Assembly (NCBI GenBank): GCA_035935775.1 | Contig: DASYWT010000251.1 | Span: 1-15,891, forward strand | From: JAICWP01 sp035935775 | GTDB taxonomy: Bacteria; Acidobacteriota; Terriglobia; Terriglobales; Acidobacteriaceae | Reading direction: 5' to 3' | Length of the DNA stretch: 15,891 bases | Shown: piece after piece, positions 7,911 to 14,328 of the stretch | How positions within the stretch are numbered: position 1 is the stretch's first letter | How the letters are laid out: each line of letters begins with the position of its first letter | Program-made: the position numbers and the translations under genes | Notes under the pieces: generated by a model | Databases searched by the model: none | What the model was told of the DNA's origin: nothing | Seen by the model: only the letters and a program-made list of their open reading frames with translations

Positions 7911-8438
7911 ATGACACCTGAGAGGGTGCAGTTTAAATTTGCTGTGGTGCTATTGGCATTATCCGTTCTCACCCCACCCTTGTGTGCAGCGGGCGGCAAC
8001 AACGCCCAGACCGCATTTGGCAAACTGCAGAGCCTGGAGGGTCAGTGGGAGGGCAAAGACCAGAAAGGCAAGCCGGTGCGCAGCTATTTTTCTCCCATCG
8101 CTTCCAACACGGCGGTAATGGAGACCCTGACCACGCGCGGAGACGAAATGGTATCGGTCTACAGCCGCGCTGCCAATTCCATCATCCTGGTCCATTATTC
8201 AGCCCAGAATAATCAGCCGCTGCTGCGCGCCCTGCCCTCGTCGGGAACGCGGCAAAAGCTGGTGTTTACTTTTGAGGAAGCGGAGAACCTGCCCCACCCG
8301 GACGCGGGCCACGAGTACAGCCTGACCATCGAGTTCAAGGACGGCGATCACATCACCGAGCGCTGGACCTGGCGCGAGGACGGAAAGGATACCGACTCGG
8401 TATTCCACCTGGAGCGCCTGCACCTGAGCCGCAACTGA
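7911..8438 (+). CDS. Secreted lipocalin-like (calycin-type) protein of unknown function
   Basis: ATG 7911 is preceded by AGGGAG (7898-7903) at 7-base spacing and by an in-frame segment without signal character. The first ~27 residues form a signal peptide (FAVVLLALSVLTPPLCAA). The mature part has the pattern LEGQWEGKDQKGKPVRSYF, then TAVMETLTT, then MVSVYSRAANSIILVHYSAQNNQPLLRAL, which I recognise from exported acidobacterial proteins with a lipocalin-like single-domain beta barrel. The 175-aa length fits one such domain. Ligand and role are unknown. Cys25 is not in a normal lipobox (PPLC), so a lipoprotein is unlikely. It follows the PEP-mutase-like gene by 81 bases and probably has its own transcript. 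Confidence 0.8.
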   Translation: MTPERVQFKFAVVLLALSVLTPPLCAAGGNNAQTAFGKLQSLEGQWEGKDQKGKPVRSYFSPIASNTAVMETLTTRGDEMVSVYSRAANSIILVHYSAQNNQPLLRALPSSGTRQKLVFTFEEAENLPHPDAGHEYSLTIEFKDGDHITERWTWREDGKDTDSVFHLERLHLSRN

Positions 8439-8453
8439 GCGCGGCCCGTGCGC

Positions 8454-8627
8454 TTAGCTGGGGTGGCGGTCAGCCTGTCGCCGGCGACGCGGCAGCCACA
8501 AACGGACCACGATGGTAATCAGCAAACAGACACCCAGGCCGAAGGTGACAAGGCCGCCAGTAAGATGCATCCAGACGGCGATGACCCAGAAAACCGCAAG
8601 TATGCCAACCGTGATCCACAATAACAA
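8454..8627 (-). CDS. Small two-helix membrane protein (57 aa), lmo0937/DUF5670-like
   Basis: Reading the minus strand from TTG 8627 gives MLLWITVGILAVFWVIAVW, then MHLTGGLVTFGLGVCLL and a tail ITIVVRLWLPRRRRQADRHPS, ending at TAA 8454. Two hydrophobic helices flank a short turn with Gly-Gly, and a basic tail follows. Its size and layout recall the lmo0937-type membrane peptides found widely in bacteria. No ATG is available in the frame before residue 20, and GGGG (8632-8635 on the opposite strand) lies at a plausible Shine-Dalgarno distance from the TTG. It is convergent with the lipocalin-like gene, 15 bases from that stop. Function is unknown; the start codon is the weak point. Confidence 0.55.
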   Translation of the reverse strand: MLLWITVGILAVFWVIAVWMHLTGGLVTFGLGVCLLITIVVRLWLPRRRRQADRHPS

Positions 8628-8757
8628 TGTACGCCCCGGAATTGATCGAGATGTAAAGATGCTAACCCGGGCGCTCGGTCATGATAATAGCCCGGAGGTG
8701 CCAGGTGCGCGCGAGCTCGAACACGCACTTCCGCGCGGGCTCAAATATCAGTAGAGG

Positions 8758-8771
8758 CGTAACTTGTTACG
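8758..8771. promoter_or_regulatory. 14-bp perfect palindrome
   Basis: CGTAAC, two bases, then GTTACG form a perfect dyad. It lies between the end of the di-heme gene and the 57-aa membrane gene, about 130 bases upstream of the latter, so it could be an operator for it. Confidence 0.3.
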
Positions 8772-8858
8772 TCTTCAAGAACCAATCGTCCCAAGACGTT
8801 GCAGGCAAGGTCTCGACCGCTGAGTGCGGATTCGAATACCGGTCCCGAGTCAACCCGC

Positions 8859-10160
8859 TCACAGCGAGCGCAGGAATTGCAGCAGGGCTTCCTGATCCTT
8901 GCGCGAGAGCTTGCCGAAACGGCGGGTGACCTCCGTCGCCTCACCGGCGTGGCGCAGGATGGCGTCGCGCAAGGTTAAAGCTTCGCCGTCGTGCATCAGG
9001 CGACTGTGCAGACGCAAGCCCCACAGGGGAGCGGTGCGAACCTTGAAGCGGGCAGAGTGATAGTCCTCGACGGAAAAATTCTTCCATCTGGCCTGGTAAA
9101 CCTTGGGACCATAGTGTTCCTGCATGGGAGCGACGATGCCGTCGCCTGTCCCCACGTTGTGCAGCAGAAAGTCGGAGTAGGGGTAAAAGGTCTTATCGCC
9201 CAGCGCGTCTGGAACGGTAAAGGCGCCGCCATCCACCTTGCTGCCGGCGGGCGCCGTGGTCAGGGAAGGAACGTGGCAGGCGGCGCAGCCGATTTTGCTG
9301 AACAACTGGAAGCCGCGCTGCGCCTCGGGCGTGGCGGCCAGGTGAGGGTCGCGGGCCGGCGCCTTGGAAGCGCGGATGAAGCGGGCAAAGTGATCCAGAT
9401 CGTCCAGGCCGTCGGCCTCCGGCTTGTCATTGGGCTCGCCGGCGGTGTTGCACAGAGTGGTGACCTCGTTGGGAAACAGGCGCGTGGTGATGCCCATTTC
9501 ATTCAGGTAGGCATCGCCGGAAAAGGAGAGCAGGCTGGCGTGCTGGTCCTTCCAGCCGAAGCGGCCCACGCCGGTTTGTCCGGGCGCTTCCAGGATGGGA
9601 ACATATATCACCTGGCCGCAGATTTTGTGGTGGCTGGCCTTGCATTGCCGCTGGGCAATCTCCACCAGGGTCTGGTCGGGGACGGCTTCCACAAATCCGT
9701 CGCCCAGAACGTTGGTGACCAGACGAGTGGTGCGGATGGTTTCCGTATCGGGCACCCGCTCCTGGATTTCCGTGGCGGGGAAGGCGGCGTTGGGGCAGAT
9801 GGCCCGGTCATTGACCAGGGTGCGCCCGGAAATGACCGCGGTGCCGTCGGCAATGGGTATATCCGCGTTCTGGAAGCGATGATCCGGCCCTTCGTGTCCC
9901 ACGCGCAGCTCGGCCACCTGGCTGGTCCCGCCCGAAGTCGGGTTCTGGTGACACTCGCGGCAGGATTGGGCGTTGTAGAGGGGGCCCAGGCCGTCGCTGA
10001 TGCCTTCCACTTCGTCGAATTTTGCCTGGTCGGCCTGGTGAGTGGCCTGGTCCACCAGGCCGTTGCTCTGGTTGTCGAATCCGCTGGGCGCATCGGGCGA
10101 CGGAGCGCCGGCTAAAGTAATGGCGAGACTGAGAATGGCGGCAGACAGCAAAAATCTCAT
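8859..10160 (-). CDS. DUF1111-type di-heme c-type cytochrome oxidoreductase
   Basis: The 433-aa exported protein has a signal peptide (MRFLLSAAILSLAITLAGA) and two heme c sites, CRECH (67-71) and CAACH (292-296). The stretch KVRTAPLWGLRLHSRLMHDGEALTLRDAILRHAGEA, here residues 373-408, is a hallmark of the DUF1111/DHOR family, sometimes called putative thiol oxidoreductases, which relates to MauG/cytochrome c peroxidase-like di-heme enzymes. It would act in the periplasm in electron transfer or oxidation. The real substrate is not known for this subgroup. Length is usual. AGGAGGG (opposite strand 10164-10170) precedes the ATG at good spacing. It appears monocistronic; no terminator with a T-tract is seen after 8859. 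No cytochrome maturation or iron-uptake partner is adjacent. Confidence 0.9.
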   Translation of the reverse strand: MRFLLSAAILSLAITLAGAPSPDAPSGFDNQSNGLVDQATHQADQAKFDEVEGISDGLGPLYNAQSCRECHQNPTSGGTSQVAELRVGHEGPDHRFQNADIPIADGTAVISGRTLVNDRAICPNAAFPATEIQERVPDTETIRTTRLVTNVLGDGFVEAVPDQTLVEIAQRQCKASHHKICGQVIYVPILEAPGQTGVGRFGWKDQHASLLSFSGDAYLNEMGITTRLFPNEVTTLCNTAGEPNDKPEADGLDDLDHFARFIRASKAPARDPHLAATPEAQRGFQLFSKIGCAACHVPSLTTAPAGSKVDGGAFTVPDALGDKTFYPYSDFLLHNVGTGDGIVAPMQEHYGPKVYQARWKNFSVEDYHSARFKVRTAPLWGLRLHSRLMHDGEALTLRDAILRHAGEATEVTRRFGKLSRKDQEALLQFLRSL

Positions 10161-10334
10161 GAGCCCTCCTGGCTGAATCCGAGGGATAGCTTGCTCAGGG
10201 ACCGGTGGCTTTGTGGGCGCGCACCGTCCATCATGCCCTTGATTTGTTGGCGGCGGCGAAAAAAGCTGAGATGCCGGGTACCTGGAACGTCATTCTTCGC
10301 CCAGATACTCGGGTAAGTCGCTTAAAAGCAAAGA

Positions 10335-10365
10335 GCCCGCGGGCGCGGGTGGCGCCCGGGCGGGC
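10335..10365 (-). terminator. GC-rich hairpin with T-rich tail after the 61-aa gene
   Basis: GCCCG plus CGGGCGC (10335-10346) pair with GCGCCCG and CGGGC (10352-10365), with a two-base bulge and a 5-base loop. On the minus strand the stem is followed by TCTTTGCTTTT. It lies 42 bases past the stop of the 61-aa gene. Confidence 0.65.
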
Positions 10366-10406
10366 CCGAATTCAGTAAATGGCTGAAGCGGGGAGGTTTG
10401 CGGCTC

Positions 10407-10592
10407 TCAGGCGGTGCGGCCGATGGAGCTCTCCGAGGAGGGCGGCTCTTTCCGCCACTCCGGCTTCAACTCCTGTTCGCAGAAGCGCACCAGGCGATCC
10501 AGCAGCTTGTGGCGGCCGCCGATCATGTGCAAACCGCTTTCGTGTTGATGTTCCTCTAGGATTCGGTTCAGGCGATTCTCCAGTTCCGACAT
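10407..10592 (-). CDS. Small hypothetical protein, 61 aa
   Basis: The product begins MSELENRLNRILEEHQHESG and is mostly charged and helical, with HKLLDRLVRFCEQELKPEWR in the middle and a polar tail. I do not recognise a family. The ATG at 10592 has GAGGT about 5 bases upstream, and a terminator-like hairpin lies just past the stop, so it looks like a real short transcription unit. It lies downstream of the CI-like regulator on the same strand with a 171-bp gap. One Cys (position 38) is present. It could be a small adaptor or a phage-type accessory protein, but nothing in the sequence decides this. Confidence 0.6.
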   Translation of the reverse strand: MSELENRLNRILEEHQHESGLHMIGGRHKLLDRLVRFCEQELKPEWRKEPPSSESSIGRTA

Positions 10593-10763
10593 ATGACCTC
10601 ACTAGGCGTGGTTTGCCGAGCCCCTGATTGCAGTTTAGCTCCGCCCGCGATTCTGTGGTCATTGGAAAAGTTGATAGCAGCGATAGAAATTTCAGATGGC
10701 GCGCAGGCAGAGTACTTTTCTCAGATATCCACTCCTGTGGCTTGAGAGCTGAAAGCCTGCGGT

Positions 10764-11501
10764 TCAGGTTTCGATCTGGACGGAGCAGATACGGCCGACG
10801 ATGAACTCGGAGGGAGACTTGCCGGCCAGAGGCACCGGCTGGTCGCCGTAGCTGCGATTTTCGGAATGCAACATGAGACACGGGCCCTCCTGCTCGACAT
10901 AGCGGAAGTAGCAGTGGCCTTCATGCACGACGGCATACATGTTGCGCTCGTTGGGATGGTAGGGGAGGAGGGAGTTGTAGTGACGGTCCACCAGCATGAA
11001 GGCGCCGGGCAGGAGGCGGGGATACATGCTCATGCCGTCGCGGGCGCTGGCGCGCAGGAAGATGAAGCGCTGCCATTGGGCGCGGTCGCCTTCCATTTGT
11101 GGCCGCAGGTGGCGGAGAAAGCTCTTGTTGATCTTAAAGGTGTCCCTGACCTGGTCGCGGGTGAAGCGGGGAAGGAAAGCTGCCAGGCCGGCGTCCACCA
11201 GGATGACGTTTTCAAACTCATCGCGGGCAGGAGGCACAATGCCGGCGCGGCGGCTGAGCTCAACTTCGTCCACCAGGTCAAGGATGGAAATATGCTGGAC
11301 GGAGAGAACGCGGTCGAGGGCCTCCAGGCTTAAGCCGCGTTTGGAATTAAGAAAGTTGGAGATATGGGGTTGGCGGAATCCGGCCTGGCGGGCCAGTTGC
11401 AAGCCGGTGAGCTGGCCGGCGCGAACCCGCCGCAACAAGAGCCGGCGCAAATTTTCCTGCAGGCTGTGAAAGTCCACGGGGCGCCCCCAAAAATGCTCCA
11501 C
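10764..11501 (-). CDS. CI-like transcriptional regulator: HTH plus S24-type C-terminal domain
   Basis: The start is GTG 11501; GTG 11477 is an alternative. Residues 31-66 form a helix-turn-helix (LTGLQLARQAGFRQPHISNFL, here 31-51, then a helix). Residues ~140-245 resemble the S24 peptidase/LexA-CI fold: FLRASARDGMSMYPRLLPGAFMLVDRHY (148-175) matches the SMxP...LxxGDxvlVD pattern with Ser158 at the nucleophile position. The region where the partner Lys is expected reads HCYFRYVEQ, with Arg200 and no Lys, so self-cleavage is doubtful and the domain may be only a dimerisation or sensing module. It is divergent from the 80-aa gene across a 35-bp dyad, its probable operator. Such proteins are typical phage repressors but also occur in chromosomes. 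Confidence 0.8.
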   Translation of the reverse strand: MEHFWGRPVDFHSLQENLRRLLLRRVRAGQLTGLQLARQAGFRQPHISNFLNSKRGLSLEALDRVLSVQHISILDLVDEVELSRRAGIVPPARDEFENVILVDAGLAAFLPRFTRDQVRDTFKINKSFLRHLRPQMEGDRAQWQRFIFLRASARDGMSMYPRLLPGAFMLVDRHYNSLLPYHPNERNMYAVVHEGHCYFRYVEQEGPCLMLHSENRSYGDQPVPLAGKSPSEFIVGRICSVQIET

Positions 11502-11528
11502 CGGCGCCTACCACACGCGCACCCGAAA

Positions 11529-11563
11529 ATATCTTATAGCTATGCGGTATAGCTCAGAGATAT
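11529..11563. promoter_or_regulatory. 35-bp composite dyad, probable operator of the CI-like regulator
   Basis: Two nested inverted repeats share one centre (11546): ATATCT (11529-11534) with AGATAT (11558-11563), and AGCTAT (11538-11543) with ATAGCT (11549-11554). All 12 pairs match. It lies 27 bases before the regulator start and covers a TATAAG that could be that gene's -10 box, which fits autorepression. Confidence 0.65.
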
Positions 11564-11602
11564 GAATTTTCCAAGCCAGCGGAGACAAAGCAGATAGACG
11601 CC

Positions 11603-11630
11603 TTGACCGAACGTTGCCCAAAGTTATAGT
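11603..11630 (+). promoter_or_regulatory. Sigma-70-type promoter for the 80-aa gene
   Basis: TTGACC (11603-11608) and TATAGT (11625-11630), each one mismatch from consensus, are separated by 16 bases. Transcription would start near 11637, giving a leader of about 40 bases. It lies 40 bp to the right of the composite dyad. Confidence 0.55.
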
Positions 11631-11676
11631 GGGAATTGCGTGCCACACTTTATTAAACATATGCAGGTACGGACTC

Positions 11677-11919
11677 ATGAAAAGCGGAGAAGCGCCCACG
11701 GAGGAAGAGGTGTTTGTGCTCTTTCGCCGCAAGGTGCAGGAGGCGGAGGTGCTGTCCGCATCCATGGAACGGCTGCTACAAACTCTGCACTTTACGGGGC
11801 GACTGAGCGTAGTGGTGCAGAACGGACGCATTCTGAAATCGGGTTACGAGGAAGGATACTTCCGGCGGCGGTACCAGGCGGGCGGCATGCTCGCAGAACC
11901 GGTCAGCGAGATGACATAA
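11677..11919 (+). CDS. Small hypothetical protein, 80 aa
   Basis: The ATG at 11677 (MKSGEAPTEEEVFVLFRRK) is preferred to an upstream TTG at 11614, which overlaps the promoter region. The N-terminal half is a charged helix; the middle (LLQTLHFTGRLSVVVQNGRILKSGYEEGYF) looks like a beta hairpin and faintly recalls DUF2292/YezD-type small proteins. The similarity is too weak to assert. A sigma-70-type promoter lies upstream and an intrinsic terminator follows at 11989-12036. Being divergent from the CI-like regulator, it is in the position of an early gene under repressor control (inference). Confidence 0.6.
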   Translation: MKSGEAPTEEEVFVLFRRKVQEAEVLSASMERLLQTLHFTGRLSVVVQNGRILKSGYEEGYFRRRYQAGGMLAEPVSEMT

Positions 11920-11988
11920 GGGACCGCAGCGGAGCGGGCTTGCTGATCACAACTAAATAAACCAGCAGGTCATCGTAAACGAAACGAG

Positions 11989-12036
11989 CCCTGTTCGGGT
12001 TTTGCCCCACACGGACAAAACCGGAACAGGGTTTTT
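11989..12036 (+). terminator. Strong intrinsic terminator directly before the zinc-ribbon gene
   Basis: CCCTGTTC and GGTTTTG (11989-12004, with one mismatch) pair with CAAAACC and GAACAGGG (12016-12031), giving 15 pairs around an 11-base loop, then TTTTTC. The Shine-Dalgarno of the next gene begins at 12044, only 8 bases after the T-tract, so this may be a regulated attenuator rather than a plain terminator. Confidence 0.85.
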
Positions 12037-12053
12037 CTCATTTGGAGGCAATC

Positions 12054-12401
12054 ATGACATCCCAGGTGGTTTCATTTGTAGGGCTGGAGCTGAAGTATTG
12101 CGAACAATGTGGGGGTTTATGGCTACGGCGGCAGGGCAGCGAGCGGTGTTATTGCGCATCCTGCGCGCAGTTTCTGGAGGAAATTCCGCCACGGCGGCAC
12201 GATAATCGGCGGCGGGGCGGGTCGGGACCATTGCGCCGGCGGATGAGGAAGCAGCATCGCGAGCCGGGCACGGAACTGGCGCCGCTGGAATACGTGCTGG
12301 CCAAGATGCAGCAGGCGGAAAGAGAAGCCGGCGAGCAAATGCAGTTGGCGGCAAGCGTGGAGCCGGTTTCCGGCCAGGAAGCGCAATATGACCGCCTGTG
12401 A
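12054..12401 (+). CDS. Zinc-ribbon protein, 115 aa
   Basis: GGAGG (12044-12048) sits 5 bases before ATG 12054. The N-terminus carries YCEQCGGLWLRRQGSERCYCASC (15-37), a four-Cys zinc ribbon using Cys16, Cys19, Cys34 and Cys37, with Cys32 spare. Then comes an Arg-rich basic region (residues 46-70) and an acidic helical C-terminus. It may bind nucleic acid or a protein partner. The stop overlaps the start of the sigma-like gene by 14 bases, so the two are co-translated and probably work together. I recall this type of small zinc-ribbon gene beside sigma-like genes in Acidobacteriota (memory, not checked). Confidence 0.75.
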   Translation: MTSQVVSFVGLELKYCEQCGGLWLRRQGSERCYCASCAQFLEEIPPRRHDNRRRGGSGPLRRRMRKQHREPGTELAPLEYVLAKMQQAEREAGEQMQLAASVEPVSGQEAQYDRL

Positions 12402-12858
12402 GGCAATGCCGGCAGTACGCACCTGGCAGCGAGTGCAGTTGGGCCGAAAACTTCTCCACCCTTTGCGCAAACACGCAAAGGGTGGTGCATCCGACCTGGA
12501 TCCCGGGCTGTGGATCTACCGGCAGAAGACGGCAGTGCTGCTGCACCGCTATTTCCGGCTGTCGCTGGAGGTGGGACGGCTGCCCTCCGTGCTGGGACGG
12601 GAATTTTTCCGCACGCGCTACAACCGGCGGCAGAACGTGAGCTTCGAGGATGCGGTGATCTTCGTACACGACGTGGAGCGCTGCCTGGAGAAGCTGGACG
12701 TATTCTCGCAGGAGGTGCTGGTGTGGGTGGTGCTGCAGGGATATTCGCAGGACGAAGCGTCACGGCTGCTGGGGTGCGCGCGGCGCACCATCTCGCGGCA
12801 CCTTCCGGAAGCGCTGGACCGGCTGAGCGAGATTCTGCTTGAGGCGCGGCTGCTGTGA
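12388..12858 (+). CDS. Sigma-70 region 4-like HTH protein (phage-type late regulator-like)
   Basis: The 156-aa protein ends with a sigma region 4-like helix-turn-helix: LDVFSQEVLVWVVLQGYSQDEASRLLGCARRTISRHLPEALDRLSEIL, here residues 103-150. The central part (LWIYRQKTAVLLHRYFRLSLEVGRLPS, 41-67) has the look of a family common in acidobacterial genomes. No sigma region 2 is present, so it cannot act as a full sigma factor; it recalls phage ArpU/RinA-type activators (inference). The frame offers ATG 12388 and 12406 and a GTG at 12433. Residues 23-33 are encoded by a perfect palindromic repeat (12456-12485), possibly inserted in frame. It overlaps the zinc-ribbon gene. Confidence 0.75.
   Translation: MTACEAMPAVRTWQRVQLGRKLLHPLRKHAKGGASDLDPGLWIYRQKTAVLLHRYFRLSLEVGRLPSVLGREFFRTRYNRRQNVSFEDAVIFVHDVERCLEKLDVFSQEVLVWVVLQGYSQDEASRLLGCARRTISRHLPEALDRLSEILLEARLL
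12456..12485. repeat. Perfect palindromic repeat inside the sigma-like gene
   Basis: CCACCCTTTGCG (12456-12467) and CGCAAAGGGTGG (12474-12485) form a perfect 12-bp stem with a 6-base loop, followed by TGCATCC. It looks like an interspersed REP-like element that I recall between genes in Acidobacteriota, but here it lies within a coding frame. Confidence 0.6.
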
Positions 12859-13310
12859 AATGTGCTGTCAAGAGGCGCCGCCGCCAAAGTTGTTGGCAGC
12901 GGAGAGAATGACGGCGGGCGAAAGGGCGCAGAATAGCGAGTCCGATTGCTAAGCTGAAAAAGGATGGAGCTTGCGCGCGCTTCCTTGCAAAGTCCGGGCG
13001 CGCGCTTAACCCTTTATCCTATGGGCGTGAGAACTCTCTTACGCCCCGCCGGGGCTCTGGGTTGGTTCCACTTTGTACATACGGCTCATGCCGTGGGCTA
13101 TCTTTCGCCGTGTCTCGGCTGAAAGTGGTCATCTTGTTCCACCTCGACCTGGGTTTTGGGTTCTCACGCATACTCTCACGCCCTGGGTGGAAACCTGTTT
13201 TGCCCTTTCGGCAAGGTCAGGGCAGGCTCTTGAGGCAGAGGCTTCGGTGATGCGAGGTTTTAGAACCGGCCCGCAAACGAAACAATCAAGCGTACTCAAG
13301 GACGAATAGC
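12859..13310. other. 452-bp gap without a gene, rich in hairpins
   Basis: The two short reading frames here have no coding character. The gap holds an 8-bp GCGCGCGC stem (12973-12980 with 12998-13005, 17-base loop), then the RNA candidate described separately, then the ribosome binding site of the 119-aa gene. Confidence 0.6.
13023..13223 (+). ncRNA. Structured RNA candidate (small RNA or long leader)
   Basis: Many stems can be drawn: GGCGTGAGA with TCTTACGCC (13024-13032/13037-13045, one G-U), CCCC with GGGG around GCC (13044-13054), CCACTTT with AAAGTGG (13068-13074/13122-13128) enclosing ACGGC-tcat-GCCGT (13081-13094) and GCCG-tgtct-CGGC (13107-13119), and TTGCC-ctttc-GGCAA (13200-13214). 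A long-range stem GGGCGTGAGA with TCTCACGCCC (13023-13032/13174-13183) closes the whole and competes with the first hairpin. The ~160-200 nt size and closing stem recall 6S-type RNA, but I see no decisive 6S signature. The plus strand is assumed because the flanking genes read that way. It could instead be the leader of the 119-aa gene. Confidence 0.4.
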
Positions 13311-13670
13311 ATGGAAGAAGAAAAACAACCGGAACGTAAAGAGGCAAAGAAAGCAGCCGGAAAGAAAAACGCCGAACCGAAGATGCGGGAGGTCAGGCGG
13401 AAGGCGGTAGCGGTGATGTGTCCCAAGGTGAAAGACATCGCAGAGGCGCTAGCGGACCTGGCCATGGAGGGCAACTGCCAGGCGGCGAAGCTGGTGTTTG
13501 AGTTTCTTGGGATCTTTCCGCCACCGCAAGAGGAAGACGAAGGGGACGACAGCCTGGCGCGGTATCTGCTGCGGCAGTTGGGAATTCCCGATCACCCCAC
13601 GGAGGAAGAGATTACGAAGGTGTTAAATGGAGGTAGGGAAGCAAACGCTGGTACCGTAGAATCATCCTGA
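13311..13670 (+). CDS. Hypothetical protein, 119 aa, charged N-terminus
   Basis: ATG 13311 is preceded by AAGGA (13298-13302). Residues 1-32 are Lys/Glu-rich and probably disordered. Residues 32-67 (AVAVMCPKVKDIAEALADLAMEGNCQAAKLVFEFLG) form a helical pair of a type seen in small phage or transposon-associated proteins, where a helix is followed by 'GNxxAAKLLFE'. The C-terminal half is acidic (EEDEGDDSLARYLLRQLGIPDHPTEEE). No family can be assigned. It may be a DNA-packaging or regulator accessory, but this is a guess. The phosphatase gene starts 45 bases downstream on the same strand, so they probably share a transcript. Confidence 0.65.
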   Translation: MEEEKQPERKEAKKAAGKKNAEPKMREVRRKAVAVMCPKVKDIAEALADLAMEGNCQAAKLVFEFLGIFPPPQEEDEGDDSLARYLLRQLGIPDHPTEEEITKVLNGGREANAGTVESS

Positions 13671-13715
13671 TAGAGTTGATTTGCCCGCAAGCGCGGAGGA
13701 GACGAACTCAACGGC

Positions 13716-14234
13716 ATGGACATGACCTGGATTACAGAGCGGATTGCGCTGGGCGGGGCAATCTGGAGCGACAGCAACATGCAGGAAGTGGCGCGCAGCG
13801 GAGTGACGCACATTCTTGACATGCAGATCGAGTTCGATGACACGGAGCTGGCGCGGCCGTACGGGGTTGAGGTGCTGTGGAATGGTACGGACGACGATTT
13901 CCAGCCAAAACCACCGGAGCTATTGGGAAAAGGAGTGGCGTTCGGGCTGGCGGCGTTGCAAGAGGACGGGTGCAAGCTATACATCCATTGCGCCGCAGGA
14001 GTGCACCGGGCGGCCATGATGACGCTAGCGCTGCTGGCTGCCATGGGCTGGGAGTTAGAGGACGCGATGGAGATGATCCAGCGGAGGCGGCCGGTAGTGG
14101 ATTTCGCCGACGTTTACGTGGGCAGCGTGGAAAATTATTTGCGCCGCCTGGAGCTGTCAAGAGGGGCAGCAGAGGCAAGTGATTCAGGCAACGGCAAAAA
14201 GGGCTCGTGGGCAAAGTCACGAAATACGGTTTAA
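13716..14234 (+). CDS. Dual-specificity-type protein phosphatase
   Basis: The signature HCxxGxxR is present as HCAAGVHRA (His91, Cys92, Gly95, Arg98): Cys92 is the nucleophile of the phospho-cysteine intermediate and Arg98 binds phosphate. The upstream part fits the family, with WITERIALGGAIWSDSNMQEVARSGVTHILDM (5-36), then a loop with three Asp (59-61, TDDDF) that may hold the general acid. The domain covers residues 1-146; the last ~25 (AAEASDSGNGKKGSWAKSRNTV) are low complexity. Such enzymes remove phosphate from Tyr/Ser/Thr or from other substrates. GGAGGAG lies 14 bases before the ATG, rather far. The gene is followed by an intrinsic terminator. Confidence 0.85.
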   Translation: MDMTWITERIALGGAIWSDSNMQEVARSGVTHILDMQIEFDDTELARPYGVEVLWNGTDDDFQPKPPELLGKGVAFGLAALQEDGCKLYIHCAAGVHRAAMMTLALLAAMGWELEDAMEMIQRRRPVVDFADVYVGSVENYLRRLELSRGAAEASDSGNGKKGSWAKSRNTV

Positions 14235-14284
14235 ATTTGCTATTCTGAATTTGTAATTTCACAATTTCAAGTTGCGCAACAGAG

Positions 14285-14314
14285 AGGGCACGCTAACGGC
14301 GTGCCCTTTTTTTT
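14285..14314 (+). terminator. Strong intrinsic terminator after the phosphatase gene
   Basis: AGGGCACGC (14285-14293) and GCGTGCCCT (14299-14307) form a perfect 9-bp stem around TAACG, followed directly by seven more T (8 in total, 14307-14314). The next gene starts only 15 bases further on. Confidence 0.9.
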
Positions 14315-14328
14315 ACCACAGGGCAGCA

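Noticed and set aside
8991..10115. Long open frame of 374 codons on the plus strand
   Set aside because: It is antisense to the di-heme gene, whose CxxCH sites and family motifs are clear. High GC content makes such shadow frames common.
12988..12999. AAAGTCCGGGC, which matches part of the conserved RNase P RNA core
   Set aside because: The other conserved RNase P segments (the P4 partner with ACAGAACCCGGCTTA and the internal A-rich parts) are not found in proper order, and the motif lies in the loop of a GC hairpin. Chance match is likely.
13062..13309. Two overlapping short frames on the plus strand in the hairpin-rich gap
   Set aside because: They start with weak codons, show no coding pattern and coincide with the RNA candidate.
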